This document shows, piece by piece, positions 30,800 to 44,899 of a stretch of 64,000 bases of DNA; the first letter of the stretch is position 1, and each line of letters starts with the position of its first letter. The notes under the pieces are model-generated. The model was not told where the DNA came from. It made no database searches and worked only from the letters and a program-made list of their open reading frames with translations. A program made the position numbers and the translations under genes. The stretch is from positions 310,001 through 374,000 of the forward strand of contig BROI01000004.1 of the NCBI GenBank assembly GCA_027923505.1. The letters run 5' to 3'. Origin of the DNA: Mayamaea pseudoterrestris. Its lineage: Eukaryota; Bacillariophyta; Bacillariophyceae; Sellaphorales; Sellaphoraceae.

Positions 30800-31470
30800 A
30801 TAACCTGCCTGTTCTGGTATACAAGAATCATTTGTTTTTCAAGTGAATAGAGTGCAAAGGCTTGTCATCTTGGGTGTGAAATCCATCTATTTGCCATAGA
30901 CTCCGCACATTCAACAAATGGTTGAATGTGCCAGCCGTGCACCCTTTTTGGCTACACGAACCATCATTGTTGCCACTTGAGCCCTCCAATCCATTTTAAT
31001 TCATGTTGGGTGTCATGATGGGCCAATACTTGGGTCAGTTGCACCCACCCGTTCCAGTCTCCACCACCATGTATGTCATGGTGAGAACTTAGAAGTTCCA
31101 ACATCATGTTGGATCAGCTAGCACTGCACCTCAAGTGGCACTTTAGACTGCCAGAATGGCCTGCCAGTTCTGGAATACAGAGAACATACATTTTCTAAGT
31201 GATTAGAGCGCAAAGGCTTGTCACCTTGGGTGTGAAACCCATCCATTTGCCATGAGACTCCGCACATTCAACCAATCATTGAATGTGCCAGCCGTGCACC
31301 CTTTTTGGCTACATGACCATCATTGTTGCCAGTTGAGCCCTCCAATCCATTTTAATTCATGTTGGGTGTCATGATGGGCCAATGTTTACATCAGTTGCAC
31401 TGACCCGTTCCAGTCTCCATCACCATGTATGTCATGGTGAGACTCGGAGGATCCATCAACATGTTGTATC
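30800..31470. repeat. Higher-order block C-D-E, copy 1
   Basis: Three distinctive variants in order: C (30,805-30,930, with GTATACAAGAATCATTTG and the stem CACATTCAAC/GTTGAATGTG), D (31,085-31,130, with AACTTAGAAGTTCCAACATC), and E (31,310-31,470, with GGCTACATGACCATC and GGGCCAATGTTTACATCAG). The same order recurs at 39,440-40,040. Confidence 0.7.
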
Positions 31471-34400
31471 TGTTAGCAGTGCACCTCAAGTGGCACTTCA
31501 GACTGCCAGAATAACCTGCCAGTTCTGGAATACAAAGAAATTACATTTTTTAAGTGATTAGAGCGCAAAGGTTTGTCACCTTGGGTGTGAACCCATCCCT
31601 TTGCCATGAGACTCCGCACATTCAACCAATCATTGAATGTGCCAGCCGTGCACCCTTTTTGGCTACACGAACCATCATTGTTGCCAGTTGAGCCCTCCAA
31701 TCCATTTTAATTCATGTTGGGTGTCATGATGGGCCAATGCTTAAGTCCGTTGCACTGACCCGTTCCAGTCTCCATCACCATGTATGTCATGGTGAGAACT
31801 TGGCAGATCCAACAACATGTTGGATCTGCTAGCAGTGCACCTCAAGTGGCACTTCAGACTACCAGAATAACATGCCAGTTCTGGAATACAAAGAACATAC
31901 ATTTTTTAAGTGATTAGAGCGCAAAGGTTTGTCACCTTGGGTGTGAAACCCATCCCTTTGCCATGAGACTCCGCACATTCAACCAATCATTGAATGTGCC
32001 AGCCGTGCACCCTTTTTGGCTACACGAACCATCATGTTTGCCTGTTGAGCCCTCCAATTCTTTCCATTTCATGTTTGGTGTTATGATGGGCCAATACTTA
32101 GGCCAGTTGCACTGACCCGTTCCAGTCTCCATCACCATGTATGTCATGGTGAGACTCGGAGGATCCAACAATATGTGGGATCTGCTAGCAGCGCACCGCA
32201 AGTGGCAATCTAGACTGCCAGAATAACATGCCAGATCTGGAATACAAAGAACATACATTTTTTAAGTGATTAGAGCGCAAAGGTTTGTCACCTTTGGTGT
32301 GAACCCATCCCTTTGCCATGAGACTCCGCACATTCAACCAATCATTGAATGTGCCAGCCGTGCACCCTTTTTGGCTACACGAACCATCATTGTTGCCTGT
32401 TGAGCCCCCCAAACCATTTCAATTCATGTTGGGTGTCATGATGGGCCAATACTTGGGTCAGTTGCACCCACCCGTTCCAGTCTTTACCACCATGTATGTC
32501 ATGGTGAGACTCAGAGGATCCAACAACTTGTTGGATCTGCTAGCAGCACACCGCAAGTGGCAATCTAGACTGCCAGAATAACATGCCAGATCTGGATTTT
32601 AAGCAGACATAAGGCTTGTCATTTTGACCTTGGGTGTGAAACCCATCCCTTTGCCATCCCTCTTTTTGTGCCAGCCGTGCACCCTTTTGGTCATGCCAGT
32701 TGAGCCCCCCAATCCATTTCCATTCATATTGGGTGTCATGATGGGCCAATATTTAGGTCAGTTGCACCCAGCCGTTCCAGTCTTTACCACCATGTATATC
32801 ATGGTGAGACTTTGCAGATCCAGCATCATGTTGGATCTGTAGCAGCGCACCTCAAGTGGCAATCTAGACTGCCAGAATGGCCTGCCATTTCTGGAATACA
32901 AAGAACATACATTTTCTAAGTGATTAGAGCGCAAAGGCTTGTCACCTTGGGTGTGAAATCCATCTATATGCCATGAGACTCCGCACATTCAACCAATCAT
33001 TGAATGTGCCAGCCGTGCACCCTTTTTGGCTACACGAACCATCATTGTTGCCAGTTAAGCCCTCCAATCAATTTAATTTCATGTTGGGTGTCATGATGGG
33101 CCAATGCTTAAATCTGTTGCACTGACCCGTTCCAGTCTCCATCACCATGTATGTCATGGTGAGAACTTGGCAGATCCAACAACATGTTGGATTTGCTAGC
33201 AGTGCACCTCAAGTGGCACTTCAGACTGCCAGAATAACCTGCCAGTTCTGGAATACAAAGAAATGACATTTTTTAAGTGATTAGAGCGCAAAGGCTTGTC
33301 ACCTTGGGTGTGAAACCCATCCCTTTGCCATGAGACTCCGCACATTCAACCAATCATTGAATGTGCCAGCCGTGCACCCTTTTTGGCTGCACGAACCATC
33401 ATTGTTGCCAGTTGAGCCCTCCAATCCATTTTAATTCATGTTGGGTGTCATGATGGGCCAATATTTAGGTCAGTTGCACTGACCCGTTCCAGTCTCCATC
33501 ACCATGTATGTCATGGTGAGAACTTGGCAGATCCAACAACATGTTGGATTTGCTAGCAGTGCACCTCAAGTGGCACTTCAGACTGCCAGAATAACCTGCC
33601 AGTTCTGGAATACAAAGAACATACATTTTTTAAGTGAATAGAGCGCAAAGGTTTGTCACCTTGGGTGTGAAACCCATCCCTTTGCCATGAGACTCCGCAC
33701 ATTCAACCAATCATTGAATGTGCCAGCCGTGCACCCTTTTTGGCTACACAAACCATCAGCTTTGCCAGTTGAGCCTTCCAATCCATTTCCATTCATGTTG
33801 GGTGTCATGATGGGCCAATACTTGGGTCAGTTGCACCCACCCGTTCCAGTCTTTACCACCATGTATGTCATGGTGAGACTCGGAGAATCCAACAACTTGT
33901 TGGATCTGCTAGCAGCGCACCTCAAGTGGCAATCTAGACTGCCAGAATGGCCTGCCAATTCTGGAATACAAAGAAAATACATTTTTTAGTGATTAGAGCG
34001 CAAAGGCTTGTCACCTTGGGTGTGAAACCCATCCCTTTGCCATGAGACTCCGTACATTCAACCAATCATTGAATGTGCCACCCGTGCACCCTTTTTGGCT
34101 ACACGAACCACCATTGTTGACTGTTGAGCCCCCCAATCCATTTCCATTCATGTTTGGTGTCATGATGCGCCAATGCTTAAGTCAGTTGCACCCAACCAAT
34201 CCAGTCTCCCCCACCATGTATGTCATGGTGAGAACTTGGCAGATCCAACAACATGTTGGATCTGCTAGCAGTGCACCTCAAGTGGCACTTCAGACTTCCA
34301 GAATAACCTGCCAGTTCTGGAATACAAAGCAAATACATTTTCTAAGTGATTAGAGCGCAAAGGCTTGTCACCTTGGGTGTGAAACCCATCCCTTTGCCAT

Positions 34401-37400
34401 GAGACTCCGCACATTCAACCAATCATTGAATGTGCCAGCCGTGCACCCTTTTTGGCTACACGAACCATCATTGTTGCCAGTTGAGCCCTCCAATCCATTT
34501 CAGTTCATGTTGGGTGTCATGATGGGCCAATGCTTAAATCTGTTGCACTGACCCGTTCCAGTCTCCATCACCTCATGGTGAGAACTTGGCAGATCCAACA
34601 ACATGTTGGATCTGCTAGCAGTGAACCTCAAGTGGCACTGCAGACTACCAGAATAACCTGCCAGTTCTGGAATACAAAGAACATACATTTTTTAAGTGAT
34701 TAGAACGCAAAGGTTTGTCACCTTGGGTGTGAAACCCATCCCTTTGCCATGAGACTCCGCACATTCAACCAATCATTGAATGTGCCAGCCGTGCACCCTT
34801 TTTGGCTACACGAACCATCATTGTTGCCTGTTGAGCCCCCCAATCCATTTCAATTCATGTTGGGTGTCATGATGGGCCAATACTTGGGTCAGTTGCACCC
34901 ACCCGTTCCAGTCTCCACCACCATGTATGTCATGGTGAGAACTTGGCAGATCCAACAACTTGTTGGATCTGCTAGCAGCACACCTCAAGTGGCACTTCAG
35001 ACTTCCAGAATAACCTGCCATTTCTGGAATACAAAGAACATACATTTTCTAAGTGATTAGAGCGCAAAGGCTTGTCACCTTGGGTGTGAAACCCATCCCT
35101 TTGCCATGAGACTCCGCACATTCAACCAATCATTGAATGTGCCAGCCGTGCACCCTTTTTGGCTGCACGAACCATCATTGTTGCCAGTTGAGCCCTCCAA
35201 TCAATTTTAATTCATGTTGAATGTCATGATGGGCCAATGCTTAAATCCGTTGCACTGACCCATTCCAGTCTCCATCACCATGTATGTCATGGTGAGAACT
35301 TGGCAGATCCAACAACATGTTGGATCTGCTAGCAGTGCACCTCAAGTGGCACTTCAGACTGCCAGAATAACCTGCCAGTTCTGGAATACAAAGCAAATAC
35401 ATTTTCTAAGTGATTAGAGCGCAAAGGCTTGTCACCTTGGGTGTGAAACCCATCCCTTTGCCATGAGACTCCGCACATTCAACCAATCATTGAATGTGCC
35501 AGCCGTGCACCCTTTTTGGCTGCACGAACCATCATTGTTGCCAGTTGAGCCCTCCAATCCATTTTAATTCATGTTGGGTGTCATGATGGGCCAATGCTTG
35601 GGTCAGTTACAACCACCCATTCCAGTCTCCACCACCATGTATGTCATGGTGAGAACTTGGCAGATCCAACAACATGTTGGATTTGCTAGCAGTGCACCTC
35701 AAGTGGCACTTCAGACTGCCAGAATAACCTGCCAGTTCTGGAATACAAAGAACATACATTTTTTAAGTGATTAGAGCACAAAGGTTTGTCACCTTTTTGT
35801 GAACCCATCCCTTTGCCATGAGACTCCGCACATTCAACCAATCATTGAATGTGCCAGCCGTGCACCCTTTTTGGCTACACAAACCATCATTGTTGCCTGT
35901 TGAGCCCCCCAATCCATTTCCATTCATGTTGGGTGTCATGATGGGCCAATACTTGAGTCGGTTGCACCCACCCATTCCAGTCTTTACCACCATGTATGTC
36001 ATGGTGAGAACTTGGCAGGTCCAACAACTTGTTGGATTTGTTAGCAGTGCCCCTCAAGTGGCACTTCAGACTGCCAGAATAACCTGCCAGTTCTGGAATA
36101 CAAAGCAAATACATTTTCTAAGTGATTAGAGCGCAAAGGCTTGTCACCTTGGGTGTGAAACCCATCCCTTTGCCATGAGACTCCGCACATTCAACCAATC
36201 ATTGAATGTGCCAGCCGTGCACCCTTTTTGGCTACACGAACCATCATTGTTGCCAGTTGAGCCCTCCAATCAATTATAATTCATGATGGGTGTCATGATG
36301 GTCCAATGCTTAAATCCGTTGCACTGACCCATTCCAGTCTCCATCACCATGTATGTCATGGTGAGAACTTGGCAGATCCAACAACATGTTGGATTTGCTA
36401 GCAGTGCACCTCAAGTGGCACTTCAGACTTCCAGAATATCCTGCCAGTTCTGGAATACAAAGCAAATACATTTTTTAAGTGAACAATACGCGAGGCTTGT
36501 CACCTTGGGTGTGAAACCCATCCCTTTGCCATGAGACTCCGCACATTTAACCAATCATTGAATGTGCCAGCCGTGCACCCTTTTTTGGCTGCACGAACCA
36601 TCATTGTTGCCAGTTGAGCCCTCCAATCCATTTTAATTCATGTTGGGTGTCATGATGGGCCAATGCCTAGGTCCGTTGCACTGACCCATTCCAGTCTCCA
36701 TCACCATGTATGTCATGGTGAGAACTTGGCAGGTCCAACAACTTGTTGGATTTGTTAGCAGTGCCCCTCAAGTGGCACTTCAGACTGCCAGAATAACCTG
36801 CCATTTCTGGAATACAAAGAACATACATTTTATAAGTGATTAGAGCGCAAAGGCTTGTCACCTTGGGTGTGAAACCCATCCCTTTGCCATGAGACTCCGC
36901 ACATTCAACCAATCATTGAATGTGCCAGCCGTGCACCCTTTTTGGCTACACGAACCATCATTGTTGCCACTTGAGCCCTCCAATCCATTTTAATTCATGT
37001 TTGGTGTCATGATGCGCCAATGCTTAAGTCAGTTGCACCCAACCAATCCAGTCTCCCCCACCATGTATGTCATGGTGAGAACTTAGAAGTTCCAACATCA
37101 TGTTGGATCAGCTAGCACTGCACCTCAAGTGGCACTTTAGACTGCCAGAATGGCCTGCCAGTTCTGCAATACAGAGAACATAGATTTTTTAAGCGATTAG
37201 ACCGCAAGGGCTTGTCATCTTGGGTGTGAAACCCATCCATTTGCCATGAGACTCTGCACATTCAACCAATCATTGAATGTGCCAGCCGTGCACCCTTTTT
37301 GGCTACATGACCATCATTGTTGCCAGTTGAGCCCTCCAATCCATTTTAATTCATGTTGGGTGTCATGATGGGCCAATGTTTACATCAGTTGCACTAACCC

Positions 37401-38514
37401 GTTCCAGTCTCCATCACCATGTATGTCATGGTGAGAACTTGGCAGGTCCAACAACTTGTTGGATCTGTTAGCAGTGCCCCTCAAGTGGCACTTTAGACTG
37501 CCAGAATGGCCTGCCAGTTCTGGAATACAGCGAACATACATTTTTAAGTGATTAGAGCGCAAAGGCTTGTCACCTTGGGTGTGAAACCCATCCCTTTGCC
37601 ATGAGACTCCGCACATTCAACCAATCATTGAATGTGCCAGCCGTGCACCCTTTTTGGCTGCACGAACCATCATTGTTGCCAGTTGAGCCCTCCAATCCAT
37701 TTTAATTCATGTTGGGTGTCAGGATGGGCCAATACTAGTCAGTTGCACCTGCCAGTTCTGACATGTATGTCATGGTGAGACTCGGAAAATGGGATCGTTG
37801 CACCTCAGTGGCACTTTAGACAGCCAGAATGGCCTGCCAATTCTGGAATACCAGGAAAATACATTTCTTAACTGATTAGAGCGCAAAGGCTTGTCACCTT
37901 GGGTGTGAAACCCATCCATTTGCCATGAGACTCCGCACATTCAACCAATCATTGAATGTGCCAGCCGTGCACCCTTTTTGGCTACATGACCATCATTGTT
38001 GCCAGTTGAGCCCTCCAATCCATTTTAATTCATGTTGGGTGTCATGATGGGCCAATGCTTAAGTCCGTTGCACTGACCCGTTCCAGTCTCCATCACCATG
38101 TATGTCATGGTGAGAACTTGGCAGATCCAACAACATGTTGGATCTGCTAGCAGTTACCTCAAGTGGCACTGCAGACTACCAGAATAACATGCCAGTTCTG
38201 GAATACAAAGAACATACATTTTTTAAGTGATTAGAACGCAAAGGTTTGTCACCTTGGGTGTGAACCCATCCCTTTGCCATGAGACTCCGCACATTCAACC
38301 AATCATTGAATGTGCCAGCCGTGCACCCTTTTTGGCTACACGAACCATCATTGTTGCCTGTTGAGCCCCCCAATCCATTTCCATTCATGTTGGGTGTCAT
38401 GATGGGCCAATACTTGGGTCAGTTGCACCCACCCGTTCCAGTCTTTACCACCATGTATATCATGGTGAGACTCGGAGGCTCCAACAACTTGTTGGATCTG
38501 CTAGCAGCACACCT

Positions 38515-38890
38515 CAAGTGGCACTTCAGACTTCCAGAATAACCTGCCAGTTCTGGAATACAAAGCAAATACATTTTCTAAGTGATTAGAGCGCAAAGGC
38601 TTGTCACCTTGGGTGTGAAACCCATCCCTTTGCCATGAGACTCCGCACATTCAACCAATCATTGAATGTGCCAGCCGTGCACCCTTTTTGGCTACACGAA
38701 CCATTCAAGTGGCACTTCAGACTTCCAGAATAACCTGCCAGTTCTGGAATACAAAGCAAATACATTTTCTAAGTGATTAGAGCGCAAAGGCTTGTCACCT
38801 TGGGTGTGAAACCCATCCCTTTGCCATGAGACTCCGCACATTCAACCAATCATTGAATGTGCCAGCCGTGCACCCTTTTTGGCTACGTGA
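38515..38890. repeat. Truncated monomer duplicated in tandem (~190 bp)
   Basis: A 190-bp part of the monomer, from TCAAGTGGCACTTCAGACTT to TTTTTGGCTAC, occurs twice in direct succession. The junction near 38,704 joins AACCAT directly to TCAAGTGG, skipping about 170 bp of the monomer, hairpins 2 and 3 included. Confidence 0.7.
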
Positions 38891-39439
38891 ACATCATTGT
38901 TGCCAGCTGAGCCCTCCAATTCTTTCCATTTCATGTTTGATGTCATGATGGGCCAATGCTTAAATCTGTTGCACTGACCCATTCCAGTCTCCATCACCAT
39001 GTATGTCATGGTGAGAACTTGGCAGATCCAACAACTTGTTCAGCGCACCTCAAGTGGCACACCAGACTTCCCGAATGGCCTGCCAATTCTGGAATACAAA
39101 GAAAATACATTTTTCAAGTGATTAAAGCGCAAAGGCTTGTCACCTTGGGTATGAAACCCATCCCTTTGCCATGAGACTCCGCACATTCAACCAATAACTG
39201 AATGTGCCAGCCGTGCACCCATTTTGGCTACATGAACCATCATTGTTGCCACTTGAGCCCTCCAATCCATTTTATTTCATGTTGGGTGTCATGATGGGCC
39301 ATTGCCTAGGTCAGTTGCACTGACCCATTCCAGTCTCCATCACCATGTATGTCATGGTGAGAACTTGGCAGATCCAAGAACATGTTGGATCTGCTAGCAG
39401 CGCACCTCAAGTGGCACTTCAGACTGCCAGAATAACCTG

Positions 39440-40040
39440 CCTGTTCTGGTATACAAGAATCATTTGTTTTTCAAGTGAATAGAGTGCAAAGGCTTGTCAT
39501 CTTGGGTGTGAAATCCATCTATTTGCCATAGACTCCGCACATTCAACAAATGGTTGAATGTGCCAGCCGTGCACCCTTTTTGGCTACACGAACCATCATA
39601 TTTGCCTGTTGAGCCCTCCAATTCTTTCCATTTCATGTTTGATGTCATGATGGGCCAATGCTTAAGTCAGTTGCAGCCACCCATTCCAGTCTCCACCACC
39701 ATGTATGTCATGGTGAGAACTTAGAAGTTCCAACATCATGTTGGATCAGCTAGCACTGCACCTCAAGTGGCACTTTAGACTGCCAGAATGGCCTGCCAGT
39801 TCTGGAATACAGAGAACATACATTTTTAAGCAATTATACCGCAAGGGCTTGTCACCTTGGGTGTGAAACCCATCCATTTGCCATGAGACTCCGCACATTC
39901 AACCAATCATTGAATGTGCCAGCCGTGCACCCTTTTTGGCTACATGACCATCATTGTTGCCAGTTGAGCCCTCCAATCCATTTTAATTCATGTTGGGTGT
40001 CATGATGGGCCAATGTTTACATCAGTTGCACTAACCCGTT
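39440..40040. repeat. Higher-order block C-D-E, copy 2
   Basis: Same variant order as at 30,800-31,470, about 8.65 kb downstream: C at 39,445-39,562, D at 39,717-39,760, E at 39,945-40,030. Confidence 0.7.
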
Positions 40041-41209
40041 CCAGTCTCCATCACCATGTATGTCATGGTGAGAACTTGGCAAATCCAACAACTTGTTCAG
40101 CGCACCTCAAGTGGCACACCAGACTTCCAGAATGGCCTGCCAATTCTGGAAAACAAAAAAAATACATTTTTTAAGTGATTAAAGCGCAAAGGCTTGTCAC
40201 CTTGGGTGTGAAACCCATCCCTTTGCCATGAGACTCCGCACATTCAACCAATCATTGAATGTGCCAGCCGTGCACCCTTTTTGGCTACACGAACCATCAT
40301 TGTTGCCTGTTAAACCCCCCCAATCCATTTTAATTCATGTTCGGTGTCATGATGGGCCAATACTGGGGTCAGTTGCACCCACCCGTTCCAGTCTCTACCA
40401 CCATGTATGTCATGGAGAGACTCAGCAGATCCAACAACATGTTGGATCTGCTAGCAGTGCACCTCAAGTGGCAATCTAGACTGCCAGAATGGCCTGCCAA
40501 TTCTGGATTACAAAGAAAATACCTTTTTTAACTGATTAGAGCGCAAAGGCTTGTCACCTTGGGTGTGAAACCCATCCCTTTGCCATGAGATTCCGTACAT
40601 TCAACCAATCATTGAATGTGCCAGCCGTGCACCCTTTTTGGCTGCATGAACCATCATTATTGCCAGTTGGGCCCTCCAATCCAATTTAATTCATGTTGGG
40701 TGTCATGATGGGCCAATACTTAGGTCAGTTGCACCCACCCGTTCCAGTCTTTACCACCATGTATGTCATGGTGAGACTCAGCAGATCCAACAACTTGCTG
40801 GATCTGCTAGCAGCGCACCTCAAGTGGCAATCTATACTAACAAAATGGCCTGCCAATTCTGGAATTCAAAAAATCATTTTTTAAGTGATTAATAGGCAAT
40901 GGTTTGTCACCATGGGCATGAAACCCATCCCTTTGCCAAGAGACTCCGCACATTCAACCAATCATTGGATGTGCCAGTTGGCACCCTTTTTGGCTACACA
41001 AACCATCATTGTTGCCTGTTGAGCCCCCCAATCCATTTCCATTCATGTTGGGTGTCATGATGGGCCAATATTTAGGTCAGTTGCACCCACCCGTTCCAGT
41101 CTTTACCACCATGTATATCATGGTGAGACTTGGCAGATCCAACAACTTGTTGGATCTGTAGCAGCGCACCTCAAATGGCAATCTAGACTGCCAAATTGGC
41201 CTGCCATTT

Positions 41210-42420
41210 CTGGAATACAAAGAACATACATTTTCTAAGTGATTAGAGCGCAAAGGCTTGTCACCATGGGTGTGAAATCCATCTATATACCATGAGACTC
41301 CACACATTCAACCAATCATTGAATGTGCCAGCCGTGCACCCTTTTTGGCTACACAAACCATCATTGTTGCCTGTTGTGCCCCCCCAAACCATTTCAATTC
41401 ATGTTGGGTGTCATGATGGGCCAATACTTGGGTCAGTTGCACCCACCCGTTCCAGTCTTTACCACCATGTATATCATGGTGAGACTCGGAGGCTCCAACA
41501 ACTTGTTGGATCTGCTAGCAGCACACCTCAAGTGGCACTTCAGACTTCCAGAATAACCTGCCAGTTCTGGAATACAAAGCAAATACATTTTCTAAGTGAT
41601 TAGAGCGCAAAGGCTTGTCACCTTGGGTGTGAAACCCATCCCTTTGCCATGAGACTCCGCACATTCCACCAATCATTGAATGTGCCAGTTGTGCACCCTT
41701 TTTGGCTGCACGAACCATCATTGTTGCCAGTTGAGCCCTCCGATCCATTTCAGTTCATGTTGGGTGTCATGATGGGCCAATGTTTAGGTCAGTTGCTCCC
41801 ACCCGTTCCAGTCTTTACCACCATGTATATCATGGTGAGACTTGGCAGATCCAACAACTTGTTGGATCTGTAGCAGCGCACCTCAAGTGGCAATCTAGAC
41901 TGCCAGAATGGCCTGCCATTTCTGGAATACAAAGAACATACATTTTCTAAGTGATTAGAGCGCAAAGGCTTGTCACCATGGGTGTGAAATCCATCTATAT
42001 ACCATGAGACTCCACACATTCAACCAATCATTGAATGTGCCAGCCGTGCACCCTTTTTGGCTACACAACCATCATTGTTGCCTGTTGAGCCCCCCAATCC
42101 ATTTCCATTCATGTTGGGTGTCATGATGGGCCAATACTTGGGTCAGTTGCACCCACCCGTTCCAGTCTTTACCACCATGTATATCATGGTGAGACTCGGA
42201 GGCTCCAACAACTTGTTGGGTCTGCTAGCAGCACACCTCAAGTGGAACTTCAGACTTCCAGAATAACCTGCCAGTTCTGGAATACAAAGCAAATACATTT
42301 TCTAAGTGATTAGAGCGCAAAGGCTTGTCACCTTGGGTGTGAAACCCATCCCTTTGCCATGAGACTCCGCACATTCCACCAATCATTGAATGTGCCAGCT
42401 GTGCACCCTTTTTGGCTGCC
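41210..42420. repeat. Local dimeric higher-order repeat (~711 bp)
   Basis: The stretch starting near 41,211 (CTGCCATTTCTGGAATAC, ... CACCATGGGTGTGAAATCC, CATCTATATACCATGAG) recurs near 41,921, and the following monomer (CTCGGAGGCTCCAACAACTT) at 41,485 recurs at 42,197. Two monomers were duplicated as a unit. Confidence 0.75.
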
Positions 42421-44700
42421 GTTTCTTTTTTATCCTTTTCCTCTCATCTTATCTCATGCTCCTTGTTGATCTCACACTTCAGACTGCAAGAATAACCTGC
42501 CTGTGTTCTGTATACAAGAATCATTTGTTTTTTTTTAGTGAATAAAAGTGCAAAGCTTGTCATCTTGAGTTGTGAAATCCATCTATTTGCCATAGACTCC
42601 GCTGTTCAACAAATGGTTGAATGTGTACTGCAACACCTTTTTGGCTACTCGAATGTTGTTTGCCTGTTGAGCCCTCCAATTCTTTCCATTTCATGTTTGG
42701 TGTTATGATGGGCCAATACTTAGGCCCCTGTCTCTCAAAGTAATCGGAAGAGATCAACAATTTTGGGATCTGCTACTGCACCGAATGGCACTAGACTGCC
42801 AGAATACCTGCCAGACTACAATCATTCATTTTTCGTGTTGAGCGCGTTTGTCACCTTGGGTGTGGAACCATCCCTTTGCCATGAGACTCCGCACATTCAA
42901 CCTTTGAATGTGCCACATCCCTTTTTGGCTACCACACGCCCTGCTGAGCCCAACTTTCCATTTCATGTTTGGTGTCATGATGGGCCAATGCTTTGGTCAG
43001 TTGCGCCACCCATTCGTCTCACACATTTCTTGAAACTCAAATCCAACATTTGTTGGATCTGCTACAGGCACCTCAATCTGACTCATGCCTAAATACTTTG
43101 TTTCCAATTTGGCTTGTCACCTTGGTGTGGAACCCATCCCTTGGCCACGAGACTCCACATTCAACCTTTGAGCACACCCTTTTTGGCTACAGGGACCATC
43201 AGCGTCCTTTGACCGAACCTTATGTTTGGTGTCATGATGGGCCCTTTCAGTTGCACCCTCGTCTCCACCACATCAGACCTTGCAGATCAACAACTTGTTG
43301 GATCTGTTACAATGCCCCTCAAGTGGCACTTCAGACTGCCAGAATGGCCTCCTTTCTACAACATTGTGTTTCAGTGATTAGGACTCAACTTGTCACCTTG
43401 TGTGAAACCCTCTTTGGCCATAACTCCCACATTCAACAAATGTTGAATGTGCCACCTGCACACCCCTTTCTACAGCTGCCCTGAGCCCCGAATCCTTTTC
43501 AATTCATGTTGGGTGTCATGATGGGCCATATGTGGTCAGTTGCACCCCATTCCAGTCTCCACCACCATGTATGTCATGGTGAGACTCAGAAGATCCAACA
43601 ACTTGTTGGATCTGCTAGCAGTGCACCTCAAGTGGCAGCTTCAGACTGCCAGAATAACATGCCAGTTCTGGAATACAAAGAACATACATTTTTAAGTGAT
43701 TAGAGCGCAAAGGTTTGTCACTTGGGTGTGAAACCCATCCCTTTGCCATGAGACTCCGCACATTCCACCAATCATTGAATGTGCCAGCTGTGCACCCTTT
43801 TTGGCTCAACAAACCATCACTGCCTTTGAGCCCCCATCCATTTCCATTCATGTTGGGTGTCATGATGGGCCAATACTTGGGTCAGTTGCACCCACCCGTT
43901 CCAGTCTTTCACACCATGTATATCATGGTGAGACTCAGAATCAACAACTTGTTGGATCTGCTGCAGTACACCTCAATGCACTTCAGACTGCCAGAATCCT
44001 GCCTTCTGGAATACAATGCATTGTGTTCAAGATTTGGCGCAACTTGTCACCTTGGGTGTGGAACCCACCCTTGGCCATGAGACTCCAACTTGTCGGATTT
44101 TCTGACCCTCTGACCATCCATTTTTTGGTGTCATGATGGGCAATGTTGTCAGTTGCGCACCATTCCGTCTCCACCACCTGTATGCATGTGAGCTCACTTG
44201 TGCAAACTTGTTGGCATGGCACTTCACTGCCAATCCTCCATACAGAACATTGTGTTTCAATTGATTTGGACGCAAGGCTTGTCACCTTCGGTGTGGAACC
44301 CATCCCTTTGCCATGAGACTCCGCACATTCAACCAATGGTTGAATGTGCCACCGTACACCCTTTTTGGCTGACAAGGACCGTCACTGTGCCTTCTGAGCC
44401 CTCCAATCCATTTTCCAATTCATGTTTGGTGTCATGATGGGCCAATGCTTTAGTCCGTTGCACTGACCCGTTCAGTCTCCATCACCATGTATGTCATGGT
44501 GAGAACTTGCTTGCAGATCCAACAACATGTTGGATCTGCTAGCAGTAACCTCAAGTGGCACTTCAGACTACCAGAATAACCTGCCAGGATACAAAGAATC
44601 AATGATTAGACTCAAAGGCTTGTCACCTTGGGTGTGAACCCATCCCTTTGCCATGAGACTCCGCACATTCAACCAATGGATGTGCCAGCGCCCCGGCGGT
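42417..44700. repeat. Deletion-rich core of the array
   Basis: Monomers here are 230-330 bp and carry many small deletions. The block opens with a 50-base pyrimidine-rich insert (42,417-42,470) not found in other monomers and ends near a GC-rich scrap (44,690-44,720, GCGCCCCGGCGGTCGGC). The first stem is kept in several copies despite deletions: 42,892-42,912, 43,428-43,451. Confidence 0.7.
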
Positions 44701-44899
44701 CGGCTCCTCTGGCCCGACCTTCTCTGTTTGGTTCATGATGGGCCAATTTGGTCAGTTCGTCACCCATTCGTCTCCACACCGTGTATGCCATGGTGAGACT
44801 CAGCTGCAGATCCAACAACTTGTTGGATCTGCTAGCAGTCACCTCAAGTGGCACTTCAGACTGCCAGAATGGCCTGCCATTAAGGACTACAATTGAGCA

